Counted from the first letter of the stretch, positions 7,604 to 16,484 are shown. The stretch is 42,335 nt of DNA from Candidatus Saccharimonadota bacterium (GCA_017514105.1 JAFWKY010000015.1:84834-127168); one strand, 5' to 3'. The notes: a model not told the origin generated them from the letters alone. Program-made: numbers and translations.

Positions 7604-9592
7604 ATGCAGGTCATACAAAGAACTAATAAACTAAATCATAAAAAGCGCTCTTCCTTTGCGTCTGGGTTTTTTCTACACCTGTTCGCCATTGCATTACGCT
7701 TACCAAATAGCAATGGCGAACAGGAGACACAAAGTGGACGGGTCCTGCCGGCTGCCGTCCTCCCCCTCCGCGACATGTTAGCCTTTCTGCCGTTTGCAGT
7801 GCTTTCTTTTGGTCTGTTCGGTTCCGTTCCAGTATTTGCTGCCTCATCTACTCTCAACCTAGACCTCGCCTCAGACACTATTTCTGTAGACATTGGCTCT
7901 GCTAATGCTAACGGTACGTTCAAGAAGTCAGCTAATAATACCATTTCTGTTACTACTGATCATTATACAGGGTATACACTTAGTATTAAATCTACAGACA
8001 CTTCTGCATCTACTATTTCTCCAGCACTGAAGAATGGTAGTGATACTATGCCATCTATTACATCATCACTCACTGAAGAACAATTCTCATCCATTAGTGC
8101 TACTAACTACAATAATAAGTATGGTTATCTACCAAGTAGGATATGTACTAATACCAATGGTTGTACTTCTAACACCTCATTCCTCCCAGCGCCAACACTA
8201 ACTGGTGATATACTAGACAAGACCAGTTCTGCTAACCCTACCGCCAATACTTATACTATGGCCATTGGCGCTAGGATAGACCAGACTATTCCATTTGGAT
8301 CTTATTCTAATACATTTGAAGTATTACTAGTAGCAAATGCTATACCATATACAATAATCTACAATGATAGTGTAATTGGTAATATGCCGGTAGATGTAGA
8401 TACTACATCTGCTACAAGTAACATTAATCTATCTGACAAAGTTCCAACCAGACAAGGCTATACTTTCAATGGTTGGTGTACTACGGCAGTGGGCAATAAT
8501 GGCACAGGCTCTTGTAGCGGTACGACTTATTCTGCTGGTCAGCAGATTACACTAAGTAGTACTACGCCAAACAACCTTACGCTCTATGCTATGTGGACAG
8601 CAGACCCAATGGGTGGCCTAGAATATATGCAGGATATCGCAAAACTAAGTGACTCGGAGAGATATGCTTTAATAAAATCTATGCCAATTGGCGAAGATTA
8701 TACTCTATTAGATCAACGCGACAACAAGAAATATCATTTCTCTCGTCTCTGCACGCAGTATGTAGGTACTACCTGTGTGGAATCACAAATTTGGATGACA
8801 CAGAACCTAGACTTCGTCATAGATACAACCAAAACTTATACTCATGCAGATACAGACCTAGGCTGGTCACCGGCGACGTTTGACGCAAATGCAACTTGGG
8901 CGCCGAATAGTACCTTGACCAATCCAGCAAGGCTCAGTTCGCATAATGCTGGCGACAACACGATTACAGGCTGGACAAATGATAATAATGTACCTTATCA
9001 GAGCGAAGGTGATGACTATTACGTGTATACTTCTGGCAATAACAATGCTGATACTATCCTGTCTTCGCTTTCTGCATGTACTGCTGCACATTCTGAAACT
9101 GAGTGCGAGCACTACCACGTAGGTAACTACTACAATTTCTCGGCGACTGTAGCGTCAAACAATACCTCCGGCGACACAACAGACCTTACTGTAATGCCGA
9201 ATTCTATCTGCCCGGCGGGCTGGAGGCTACCGAATGGCCTCACGAAGAACTCAGGTCTTACCACGGTTACTGAATTCAATAAACTTGCGGCAGCGAACGG
9301 AATTACTAATGGCACAACTATCGCCCATAGCAGCGAGAGTGATCGCTGGGTGAACGTAGGTTGGGCTACGAATGGCTTTAATAACTTCCGAGCGAATTCA
9401 CTGTACTTTGTCCGCTCAGGCTTCCTGAATGGCTCTACGCTCTACCTTTACGGTACGTATGGCCGCTTATGGTCTAGTACTGTCCGTAGTGCTTCATGGG
9501 GTTACTACCTAGAATTCAATTACGGCGCATTGTACCCAGCGGCTCAGGAAGCTCGCTTCCTCGGGTTTCCGGTCCGGTGTGTCGTGCGGTAG
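7604..9592 (+). CDS. FISUMP-domain surface protein with InlB-type repeat
   Basis: 662 residues. A basic N-terminal stretch leads to a hydrophobic export segment (~63-82, ending PVFAASS). A beta-rich Thr/Ser/Asn-rich region (~85-245) follows, then one Listeria-Bacteroides InlB repeat (~247-333, QGYTFNGWCT and LTLYAMWTA). The C-terminal ~320 residues are a FISUMP domain: IWMTQNLDF, ICPAGWRLPN, RLWSSTVRS and the final FPVRCVVR. Such proteins are secreted or surface-attached in Saccharibacteria and may bind the host cell; that is inference. The start uses a GAGGT site 6 nt upstream. The region before the export segment (residues ~25-55) holds a 15-bp inverted repeat and GC-rich sequence unlike the rest of the gene. 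No LPxTG motif is seen. Confidence 0.85.
   Translation: MQVIQRTNKLNHKKRSSFASGFFLHLFAIALRLPNSNGEQETQSGRVLPAAVLPLRDMLAFLPFAVLSFGLFGSVPVFAASSTLNLDLASDTISVDIGSANANGTFKKSANNTISVTTDHYTGYTLSIKSTDTSASTISPALKNGSDTMPSITSSLTEEQFSSISATNYNNKYGYLPSRICTNTNGCTSNTSFLPAPTLTGDILDKTSSANPTANTYTMAIGARIDQTIPFGSYSNTFEVLLVANAIPYTIIYNDSVIGNMPVDVDTTSATSNINLSDKVPTRQGYTFNGWCTTAVGNNGTGSCSGTTYSAGQQITLSSTTPNNLTLYAMWTADPMGGLEYMQDIAKLSDSERYALIKSMPIGEDYTLLDQRDNKKYHFSRLCTQYVGTTCVESQIWMTQNLDFVIDTTKTYTHADTDLGWSPATFDANATWAPNSTLTNPARLSSHNAGDNTITGWTNDNNVPYQSEGDDYYVYTSGNNNADTILSSLSACTAAHSETECEHYHVGNYYNFSATVASNNTSGDTTDLTVMPNSICPAGWRLPNGLTKNSGLTTVTEFNKLAAANGITNGTTIAHSSESDRWVNVGWATNGFNNFRANSLYFVRSGFLNGSTLYLYGTYGRLWSSTVRSASWGYYLEFNYGALYPAAQEARFLGFPVRCVVR
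7678..7724. repeat. Perfect 15-bp inverted repeat inside the coding sequence
   Basis: CCTGTTCGCCATTGC (7678-7692) and its exact complement (7710-7724) flank a 17-nt loop, in the part of the surface-protein gene coding for residues ~26-40. A further GGACGG/CCGTCC pair lies at 7736-7741 and 7755-7760. Together they look like a palindromic insertion ahead of the export segment. Confidence 0.85.
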
Positions 9593-9625
9593 ACATTTTA
9601 AAATCTAAGTTAAGACCAGATACTA

Positions 9626-10627
9626 TCATAACACGATTTCTTCCACCATCCCCCCCAAATCACGAATACTCTGATACGGCACGCGATTCGTCATCACGAC
9701 GACTACGAAATGCCTGTTCTCCTCTGGGAACTCTACTATCGCCGCATCATGGTAAATATTCCAGTATCCACCATCAGGGTTGTAATCCCACCCGACCTTA
9801 TTATACACATTAACCTTTTCAGAAAACCCACTCGGCAGACCTTGACGCCAGTTGTAGGTCGTAACCGGCTGATTGAGGAAAGAATCTTTCATGCGCGCCA
9901 CCAAAGTCTCGTCGCTAAAATGCGGATGCTCATAAAACAACTTCATAATCTTCAAGATATCGCGCGGATTTGACACGAGATGTGAAATGCCAGAATTCGT
10001 AATGCCAAAATCCTCGGCAATTATTCTATCCAATTCTTCGTGGCCAATATAACTCCATAATGTCTCGGCGCACGGCGAATAAGATTCTCGTACGGCCAAG
10101 TCCAAGCACTCAAGTATCGTGTTCCCCGTTGCGCCTGCCGGGTCTTCAGCATTCCATTCCCCAGACTGCAACCTACGATAGCCTTCATAGACCACGAATA
10201 GCTTATAAAGTGACGCCGTATTATAATCCTCATCTGCATTATATTCGCCGGCCATTTCGTTGCGTTCCAAATCGTAGATAATCACACTACGATTCCCACC
10301 TACTGACGCTGCCCATTCGTCTATAATCGGCTGGAAATTAACCGCATCAGGCAGGACTGGTTCTGGTTCCGGCTCTGGCTCAACTGGCTCCACAGGTTCT
10401 ACAGGCTCCACTGGCACCTCTGGCTCTGTAGGCGCACTATTGAGTGCTCGCAAAGCAAAGAATGTCCCAAAACCAACGGCTACCAGCAACAACACAATTA
10501 CGATAATTATCAAGGTATTTCGGAACGCAGCAGGACTAGAGATATCACCGTCCGCCTGTGGCCCTGATAACTCTTGTGCCTTGTTGTTCTTTACGGTCTT
10601 ACGTTTTGTAGTCTTTCTAGGAACCAT
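9626..10627 (-). CDS. Membrane-anchored serine beta-lactamase-like protein
   Basis: 333 residues: a basic cytoplasmic tail, a membrane helix (~38-60), an acidic Pro/Glu-rich spacer of VEP units (~70-93) and a class A beta-lactamase/PBP-like domain. The nucleophile motif S-x-x-K is present as SLYK. The usual SDN triad is replaced by SPC in YSPCAETLW and the K-T-G triad by KVG, so true beta-lactamase activity is doubtful; a peptidoglycan-interacting role is an alternative. Residues 22-38 are encoded by the 49-bp repeat shared with nrdG. The ATG has an AGGAG site 7-8 nt upstream and lies 37 bp inside the end of capA, so the pair is an operon. It ends tail-to-tail with the FISUMP gene. Confidence 0.75.
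   Translation of the reverse strand: MVPRKTTKRKTVKNNKAQELSGPQADGDISSPAAFRNTLIIIVIVLLLVAVGFGTFFALRALNSAPTEPEVPVEPVEPVEPVEPEPEPEPVLPDAVNFQPIIDEWAASVGGNRSVIIYDLERNEMAGEYNADEDYNTASLYKLFVVYEGYRRLQSGEWNAEDPAGATGNTILECLDLAVRESYSPCAETLWSYIGHEELDRIIAEDFGITNSGISHLVSNPRDILKIMKLFYEHPHFSDETLVARMKDSFLNQPVTTYNWRQGLPSGFSEKVNVYNKVGWDYNPDGGYWNIYHDAAIVEFPEENRHFVVVVMTNRVPYQSIRDLGGMVEEIVL
10514..10562 (-). repeat. In-frame coding repeat, copy A (in beta-lactamase-like gene)
   Basis: 49 bp, read on the minus strand from GCCAC to AATACC, matching 24318-24366 at 41 of 49 positions by my count. It is translated in the same frame in both genes, here as PQADGDISSPAAFRNT, just before the membrane helix. Confidence 0.85.
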
Positions 10628-12060
10628 TTTGTTGTCTCCTCATCAAGCAGACGTGTCTGCATACTATTATCGTAAACTGTTGGTGTGATTCTAGTTTGTA
10701 ATAATTTTCCATCATAGAAATAATGTTCCAAAATCAAACTTCTCGTCGTCCCAGGCCACCAAACTTGATCAAAGAACAGGTTTCCTAGGCCATAATATAT
10801 CGCACCATTCCCATACAATTCATAAGTTTGCGGTTGATGTGCGCTGGTGCCCACCACGATGTCCGCACCGAGATCTATCAAATGGCGGAAGAAACCTATT
10901 TGGTCGCCCGCTGCCGAATCTGCTCTATCGCAAATCGGGTCTTCATATTCCGAAGCGTATGCATTACACTCATAGTACTGAATATCTACGATTACAAAAT
11001 CCCCGCGTTCCTTTGCTTCGCGAATTTGCTGTGCTGCAACTTCTTCGTAGTACTGGTTCGCTCCCGGACGCTCACCATAAGTCGCACCGCCAGTAGACTC
11101 ATTGAACGCTAACATCGTAATCTTAGTCTCTTTCTCGTCAATTTGGAGCGGTACGGCTGCCTCGGTCGCATTCCTGCCACCACCCACCATACGGATGCCT
11201 TTTTCGACATAAGTATCAATCGTCTCATTTGCTGCCGCTGCACCGCAATCTACGTTATGATTCCCTGTAAGTTCTACGATATCCAGCCCAATTGCCGTCA
11301 ATGTGTCAATAAAACGTTTGTCAGAGCAAATATTGCTAGCAGACGCATAATCGGTAAAAGATGACTCATTAGAAGTATGTGTCAAATCAAATGACGACAA
11401 ATATTCGCGTATATTCTCGGCAAAATAATTAGCATCGCCGACCTGATACAACTTTGCATTCATGCCGCGCGACAAAGCCGTCACGCCAGTCTGCGCAAAC
11501 GTCAATGTGGTTTCTTTGGTCGGAAAAGTCCTCGCAAAAGTATTTCCGATTAACGGTACTATTTCTTCATCGTACTTTTCTGAAGTAAACTTCAGCACAC
11601 GATATATTGCGCCCTTGTCGAACTCCGTCAAATAATAATGTCCGTTCAGCGACAATAATTTTTTTGTGTGATCCAAATCGCCAATTTCAATAAAATTCTC
11701 AGCAGTAGTTATCGCGTCGGCATTTTCTAAGTCATAGTTCGTATCCAAACTATAAAAATCTGCCACCGGCACGCGCACAGAAATCAAGAATTCGCCGTTC
11801 GTCAAACTCGGATATTCCAAATAATTCGCCGCCGAAATCGTCACATCCTTGTCTAGGTCTACTTCCTCAGTAAAAATCTTATGAAGTTCCGCGAGTTCTT
11901 TGTCGTTCAGACTTTCGTCATAATACACTACACCAGGAATCCGGAAAATTCCAGTTTTCGTAAAAAATTGTATTCCAAAAAAAGCACCCAGCGCAACAAC
12001 CACGAAAACTAAAATCGTTACTACTGCTTGGGTTGCTTTACCCTCTCTACGTTTCGCCAT
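10591..12060 (-). CDS. CapA-family (PGA_cap) metallophosphatase-like protein
   Basis: 489 residues with one N-terminal membrane helix (~12-32) and an outside domain. The C-terminal ~300 residues match the CapA/poly-gamma-glutamate biosynthesis family, a calcineurin-like fold: NESSF, the metal-binding ELTGNHNVD, and GTSAHQPQ followed by GAIYYGLGN. The first GD-x-M-type motif is altered to SRGMNA, so metal binding may differ. In Saccharibacteria this family is probably involved in an envelope polymer; no capB or capC is present here. It overlaps the beta-lactamase-like gene by 37 bp. The promoter is 6 nt from the ATG, with no room for a ribosome binding site. Confidence 0.82.
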   Translation of the reverse strand: MAKRREGKATQAVVTILVFVVVALGAFFGIQFFTKTGIFRIPGVVYYDESLNDKELAELHKIFTEEVDLDKDVTISAANYLEYPSLTNGEFLISVRVPVADFYSLDTNYDLENADAITTAENFIEIGDLDHTKKLLSLNGHYYLTEFDKGAIYRVLKFTSEKYDEEIVPLIGNTFARTFPTKETTLTFAQTGVTALSRGMNAKLYQVGDANYFAENIREYLSSFDLTHTSNESSFTDYASASNICSDKRFIDTLTAIGLDIVELTGNHNVDCGAAAANETIDTYVEKGIRMVGGGRNATEAAVPLQIDEKETKITMLAFNESTGGATYGERPGANQYYEEVAAQQIREAKERGDFVIVDIQYYECNAYASEYEDPICDRADSAAGDQIGFFRHLIDLGADIVVGTSAHQPQTYELYGNGAIYYGLGNLFFDQVWWPGTTRSLILEHYFYDGKLLQTRITPTVYDNSMQTRLLDEETTKWFLERLQNVRP

Positions 12061-12066
12061 AACTAT

Positions 12067-12072
12067 ATTATA
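12067..12072 (-). promoter_or_regulatory. -10 box of capA-like gene
   Basis: TATAAT, with an upstream TGC (extended -10), 6 nt before the ATG at 12060. It is divergent from the GH97 promoter; the two -10 boxes are only 10 bp apart. Confidence 0.6.
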
Positions 12073-12082
12073 GCATATGTGA

Positions 12083-12088
12083 TATAAT
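12083..12088 (+). promoter_or_regulatory. -10 box of GH97 gene
   Basis: TATAAT followed by 6 nt and the ATG at 12095. Any -35 element would lie inside the capA promoter region. Confidence 0.6.
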
Positions 12089-12094
12089 TATTTT

Positions 12095-14059
12095 ATGTTT
12101 AAGTGGGCAAACTTTTTCAAAAAAGACGAACTCAGCAAAGAGATTTTGTCACCGAACGGCCGCATTCATTGTCTTTTTGAATTAAAAAATAGCGCACTAT
12201 ACTACAGTGTTACTGTAGACGAAAAACGTATTGTGTCGCGTTCCAAACTCGGGATCCTAATCTGCGGAGAAGACCCTCTATGCAATAATCTAAAAGTCGT
12301 CCGCACCAACAGCCATAGTCACGAAGAGACCGTCGAATTACCGTGGGGAGAAAACCAGTTTATCGTTAGCAACTATAACGAGTCTTGTTTTTATCTAGCA
12401 GAATCTGACGCGCCGTATCGTATTTTTACCATCAGGTTTCGTGTGTTTGACAATGGCGTGGCATTTCGTTATGAGATTCCGCCGCAGCCAAAGTTTCAAC
12501 GCATCACCATCTCCAACGAATTGACAGAGTTCAATATAGACCTCAACTCCACGGTTTGGAAAATTCCAGCCTATCAGCCAGATCGTTACGAATATAATTA
12601 TGAGAAGATTAATTTACATAGTCTCTCCGGCAGTGCGCACACGCCATTCACACTCAAAACACCGAATGGTTTTTACTTGTCACTGCACGAAGCCGCATTA
12701 TATGATTACGGCTCTATGAATGTCACCCTAAACAATGACCATGTAGCTTGTGCGGACATCACGCCACTGTCAGATGGCACCAAAGCACATGTCTCTCTAC
12801 CTTTTCAAACTCCTTGGCGTGTAATTATGATCGCAAATTCCGCAATAGAACTCACCACTAACCATATTATATACTGCTTAAATGATCCACCAAAAGGCGA
12901 CTTTTCTTGGGTGAATACACTCAAATTTATCGGCATTTGGTGGGCAATGTATGTCGGTGAATGGACATGGGCACCAGGAGAACGCCACGGTGCTACCACT
13001 AAGCACGCCAAAGAATATATTGATGCCGCCGTTCGTCTCGGCGTACAAGGAGTGCTCATTGAAGGTTGGAATGAGGGCTGGGAAGGCGATTGGCTGGAAA
13101 ATGGTATCAATAACAAATTCACCATTGCCGAAAATGATTTTGACCTGCCAGAAGTTGCTCGCTATGCCGCCGCCAAAAATATTGAGATAGTCGGTCATCA
13201 CGAAACAGTTGGTTTTATTGACAATTACGAAAGTCAACTAGAAGACGCCTACAATTATTATGCTGCGAATGGTGTACATTATGTCAAAACTGGCTATGCT
13301 GGTAGCAAAATGACTATCAATGGGCGTCGCGAATGGCATCATTCACAAGTCGGTGTTAATCACTACCAAAAAACCGTTGAACTTGCCGCCAAAAAACATA
13401 TTTGTTTGGACATTCACGAACCCATCAAAGGCACTGGTACGGAACGTACTTGGCCAAACCTTCTCACGCGTGAAGGCGCCCGCGGCCAGGAATACGAAGG
13501 CGGCGCACTCAGCCCATCACACGCCTGTTTCTTACCGTATACACGTCTATTGTCCGGCGGTATGGATTATACCAATGGTATTTTTGATATTACGAACAAT
13601 GTCAAACGCATTTCCACTACACTCGCGCGTCAACTAGCGTATTTCGTTACGATTTATTCGGGCATGGCGATGGCGGCTGATCGTCCATACATCTACGAGG
13701 AACGTTTTGCTAATGTCTTCAAATTTATTCGTGATGTACCAACTAGTTTTGCAAAAACTATACCGCTCGCTGGCGAAATTGGCGAATATTATATCGTTGC
13801 GCGCCAGGACCGCAATAGCGGAGATTGGTATATCGGCGGCGTCACCGACGAAAACGAACGCCGTGTGCATATCGGCTTGGACTTTCTCGATAGTTCTGTC
13901 TATGAAGCAGAAATCTACTGCGATACCGAAGATGCGCATTATCGTGACAACCCATTCGGCATCAGCATCACCAAAAAACACGTCGGCAAGACCGACGCGC
14001 TAGATATCTTCATGGCGGCCGGCGGCGGCTTTGCTATCCGTCTCAGACAAACAAAATAA
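12095..14059 (+). CDS. Glycoside hydrolase family 97 (alpha-glucosidase-like)
   Basis: 654 residues with the three-part GH97 plan: an N-terminal beta-sandwich (SPNGRIHCLFEL, the family's opening segment), a central TIM barrel (~280-540) and a C-terminal beta domain. The barrel carries GVQGVLIEGWNEGW, VGHHETVGF, DIHEPIKGTGTERTWPN and EGARGQEYEGG, close to the motifs of the SusB-like branch. The family hydrolyses alpha-glucosidic or alpha-galactosidic bonds with calcium. I see no signal peptide, so it probably acts on internal glycogen-like glucans, in keeping with the GT and GH57 genes nearby. Its stop directly abuts the stop of the opposing sortase gene. Confidence 0.9.
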   Translation: MFKWANFFKKDELSKEILSPNGRIHCLFELKNSALYYSVTVDEKRIVSRSKLGILICGEDPLCNNLKVVRTNSHSHEETVELPWGENQFIVSNYNESCFYLAESDAPYRIFTIRFRVFDNGVAFRYEIPPQPKFQRITISNELTEFNIDLNSTVWKIPAYQPDRYEYNYEKINLHSLSGSAHTPFTLKTPNGFYLSLHEAALYDYGSMNVTLNNDHVACADITPLSDGTKAHVSLPFQTPWRVIMIANSAIELTTNHIIYCLNDPPKGDFSWVNTLKFIGIWWAMYVGEWTWAPGERHGATTKHAKEYIDAAVRLGVQGVLIEGWNEGWEGDWLENGINNKFTIAENDFDLPEVARYAAAKNIEIVGHHETVGFIDNYESQLEDAYNYYAANGVHYVKTGYAGSKMTINGRREWHHSQVGVNHYQKTVELAAKKHICLDIHEPIKGTGTERTWPNLLTREGARGQEYEGGALSPSHACFLPYTRLLSGGMDYTNGIFDITNNVKRISTTLARQLAYFVTIYSGMAMAADRPYIYEERFANVFKFIRDVPTSFAKTIPLAGEIGEYYIVARQDRNSGDWYIGGVTDENERRVHIGLDFLDSSVYEAEIYCDTEDAHYRDNPFGISITKKHVGKTDALDIFMAAGGGFAIRLRQTK

Positions 14060-14548
14060 TTATTTTTCTACTGCTGTAACCAAGAGTCTGTGCGATGCGT
14101 CACCATTTCCATACAATTCGCCAGCACAAGTCATCAGAATAATAGTATCGCGTTCCCTACCCGACAATAGTCCATTCATTCTAACGTCGTCTTTCTCCTG
14201 TACAACTATGCGAGTTACATAATAATCCTTGTTGTTATAATTAATCACGTCGCCGACTTTTAACAAATCTAATTTTTCAAAAATACGAGCAGAATGTCCA
14301 TATATTAATGCCTTGTTAGGATTCGTGGAATAAATTGCCGGAATATCGTCCGGAGTTATCAGTCCTTCATCATCAGTCTCTGCGGCGGCGACATCAGTAC
14401 TCAGTCCAATCGTGCCAATAGTCAAGTGCCCTTTTATCGTCTCAGCGGCTCGTGCAGGCTGCAAACCATATATAATATATACGACAAAAATCAGCACATA
14501 TGAAATTATTAAGAATTTTCGTACGTCAAAACGTTTCTTTAATTCCAC
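14060..14548 (-). CDS. Sortase
   Basis: 162 residues starting at GTG, with an AAGGAG site 4 nt upstream. An N-terminal membrane helix (~12-29) is followed by a compact sortase domain with all three catalytic residues: His85 in YGHS, Cys141 in LMTCAG and Arg154 in SHRLLVTA. It is shorter than class A or B enzymes and closer to class D/E. Sortases attach surface proteins to the wall or link pilin subunits; no LPxTG substrate is evident in this window. A TGC-TATAAT extended -10 lies upstream at ~14566-14571. Confidence 0.88.
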   Translation of the reverse strand: MELKKRFDVRKFLIISYVLIFVVYIIYGLQPARAAETIKGHLTIGTIGLSTDVAAAETDDEGLITPDDIPAIYSTNPNKALIYGHSARIFEKLDLLKVGDVINYNNKDYYVTRIVVQEKDDVRMNGLLSGRERDTIILMTCAGELYGNGDASHRLLVTAVEK

Positions 14549-14565
14549 ACCACTCCTTTTCTACA

Positions 14566-14571
14566 ATTATA
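14566..14571 (-). promoter_or_regulatory. -10 box of sortase gene
   Basis: TATAAT preceded by TGTGC. Here a ribosome binding site lies between promoter and start, unlike the leaderless genes. Confidence 0.55.
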
Positions 14572-14609
14572 GCACAAGAATTATAAAACAAACAAGTTTT
14601 ACCAAGAAA

Positions 14610-15155
14610 CTAAACGCCAGGGTTAAACATCTTTAATCGTTTTTCGTGTAACTTGTAGTTTTTGTCATGGGATGCAACCTCCGCCCAAAATGCTTTTGAA
14701 TGGTCCATGTGATTAAGATGTGCAAGTTCGTGCAAAATAACATAATCGCGTAAGGGTTCCGGCACCTTCATCAACCCGATATTCAGCGAAATTGTACGAT
14801 TAGAAGAACAACTTCCCCAACGCGTGTTCGCGTGGCTCATCCTACACTTATCGAAAGAATAACCATACAACTTCGCATAGTATTCCAAACGATAAGGTAA
14901 ATATTCCTTGGCTTTTTTCATCAAAACTTTTTTCTGGTAATCACGTGCACGCTGTTCGCTAGGGTCTTTTACTGGAAGTTTTTCTCTAATCATCTTGCGA
15001 TTAGAGTTCAAGAATCTTTTTGCGAGAAAAGCAGAAGTATAGGCCGGCACAGACATTTGCAGTCTGCCCGAAGTAGAAATAGAAAACTTAATATTTTTGG
15101 CTAAAGAACTCTTTTTAACAATTACTTCGCCAAACTCATCATCATTTATTCGCAT
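14610..15155 (-). CDS. YgjP/DUF45-type metallopeptidase
   Basis: 181 residues of the DUF45 (UTP pyrophosphatase/WLM-like zincin) family. The zinc site HELAHLNHMDHSKAFW supplies the HExxH motif and a third His. SHANTRWGSCSSNRTISLN just before it is the family's conserved segment. The N-terminal ~60 residues are basic and beta-rich. The protein is probably a cytoplasmic metal-dependent hydrolase of unknown substrate. Its start overlaps the end of the P-loop kinase gene by 14 bp, so they are co-expressed. Confidence 0.85.
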   Translation of the reverse strand: MRINDDEFGEVIVKKSSLAKNIKFSISTSGRLQMSVPAYTSAFLAKRFLNSNRKMIREKLPVKDPSEQRARDYQKKVLMKKAKEYLPYRLEYYAKLYGYSFDKCRMSHANTRWGSCSSNRTISLNIGLMKVPEPLRDYVILHELAHLNHMDHSKAFWAEVASHDKNYKLHEKRLKMFNPGV

Positions 15156-15636
15156 CTGCCAAACCTTTTAGCACGTGTCGGCACTGTGTCTCAAAGGTGT
15201 GCTTGCCAGAAAGAATAATTGGCTTTTCATGATCAGACGGCGCCTCAAGATTTTCAACGGAAGTATCATAAACATCTCGCGCTTTAGAAACTGAACGATA
15301 ACGCAATTTCAACCTAGTACGAATAGTATTAATGTCTGTCTGTATCCAAATCAAAGTAGGCGAATACCCTGCACTACGCAAAATATTCCTAATCTCTGTG
15401 CGCTCCTTCTCCGTACCCAGTCCACCTTCAAAAATTAGAGTCTTGCCAGTGCGTGCCACCAACTCAACGATTAATAATAGATTTTTTCGCGACAAACGGT
15501 TGGAATCCCTAATCTCATCAAGATCGTAAAAAGCCAAATCATACTTCTTTGCGAAATTAGTGGAGAAACTAGTTTTGCCGCTGCAGGGCGCACCGAATAC
15601 CAACAACGCTCGCGGATTAGATTTATTACCTTCCAT
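15142..15636 (-). CDS. P-loop AAA/zeta-like small kinase
   Basis: 164 residues. Walker A GAPCSGKTS at ~15-23, an acidic FYDLDEIRD segment, an EGGLGTEKER loop and a basic lid-like region (RTRLKLRYRSVSKARD) place it in the AAA_33/zeta-toxin/shikimate-kinase-like group of small phosphotransferases. The substrate cannot be told from sequence. It is the first gene of a pair with the DUF45 peptidase. A TACAAT box lies 9 nt before the ATG. No antitoxin-like gene is adjacent, so a toxin role is unlikely. Confidence 0.75.
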   Translation of the reverse strand: MEGNKSNPRALLVFGAPCSGKTSFSTNFAKKYDLAFYDLDEIRDSNRLSRKNLLLIVELVARTGKTLIFEGGLGTEKERTEIRNILRSAGYSPTLIWIQTDINTIRTRLKLRYRSVSKARDVYDTSVENLEAPSDHEKPIILSGKHTFETQCRHVLKGLADANK

Positions 15637-15677
15637 AATAGTTCAATTGTATCACACTTTTGTCGTAAGGTGCAAGT

Positions 15678-16478
15678 TTAATTATTGACACCGTGGTGCG
15701 CAGTGAAGGACTTGTTTGTTAGTTTTTCAAACTTATAACCATTATTTTTACCAAATTTAATAATTTCCTCCACTGCTGCTACGGAATAATCTTTCACGTC
15801 ATGTTGCAAAACTACATTTTCGCCAGGATGGAGTGCACTTGTTACTCGCGCGACAATTTCGCCAGTGTCTGTAGTTTCACCTGCGTCACCCGACAATATA
15901 TCCCAGTCAAAATAAGTAAAACCACGGTTTTCTACTTCCCATGTCAGCGCGCTCATAATATGTTTGCCGCCATCGTATCGGCGACTCACAGTATTAGAAC
16001 TACCACCCGGAAATCTCATTAGCATTGAGGTTTCGCCGGTTATTGCGCGCACTCTATCTTGTACCGCATACAAATCGTCAAAGAAGTTGTCAACGTTACG
16101 ATAAATATATGAATAATTATGCGACAAAGTGTGTAGACCAATTGCATGACCTTCCCTATACTCGCGCGCGATCGTCGCATCGTCGCCATTACCCGTCACA
16201 AAAAACGTAGCAGAGACGTTATACATTTTCAGAATATCAAGCAACCAATTAGTATGGTCCCCCGGCCCATCATCAAAAGTAAGATATATCGTGCCAGTAT
16301 ATTCTATTTCCCGCTCAATTAATTCGCTAGGAATACATCCAGTGAGTTCCGGCTCGTACACTTTCGCATCATAAATCCACTTCAACACCAGTACACCACA
16401 GATGCTCGCCAGCAAACCAACAAAAATCACGCTCAATATACACCTTGTCACCAAAAATCTTCTATGTATATTTGTCAC
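15678..16478 (-). CDS. NodB-type polysaccharide deacetylase, membrane-anchored
   Basis: 266 residues starting at GTG. A membrane helix at ~13-33 anchors an outside NodB domain: YLTFDDGP (metal Asp and base Asp at ~69-70), GLHTLSHNYS with the two metal-binding His residues, and RFPGGSSN. These are all the canonical motifs of carbohydrate esterase family 4, which removes acetyl groups from peptidoglycan or related sugars. A late conserved His appears in VVLQHD. The GTG is 6 nt after TATAAT, so the transcript appears leaderless even with a GTG start. Confidence 0.88.
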   Translation of the reverse strand: MTNIHRRFLVTRCILSVIFVGLLASICGVLVLKWIYDAKVYEPELTGCIPSELIEREIEYTGTIYLTFDDGPGDHTNWLLDILKMYNVSATFFVTGNGDDATIAREYREGHAIGLHTLSHNYSYIYRNVDNFFDDLYAVQDRVRAITGETSMLMRFPGGSSNTVSRRYDGGKHIMSALTWEVENRGFTYFDWDILSGDAGETTDTGEIVARVTSALHPGENVVLQHDVKDYSVAAVEEIIKFGKNNGYKFEKLTNKSFTAHHGVNN

Positions 16479-16484
16479 ACTTAC

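Noticed and set aside
10340-10440. Short GGTTCTGG/VEP repeats in the beta-lactamase-like gene
   Set aside because: A low-complexity Pro/Glu spacer between membrane helix and domain, common in surface proteins, not a mobile repeat.
15142-15636. Zeta-toxin type toxin-antitoxin system
   Set aside because: The P-loop kinase has no small antitoxin partner; its neighbour is a DUF45 peptidase.
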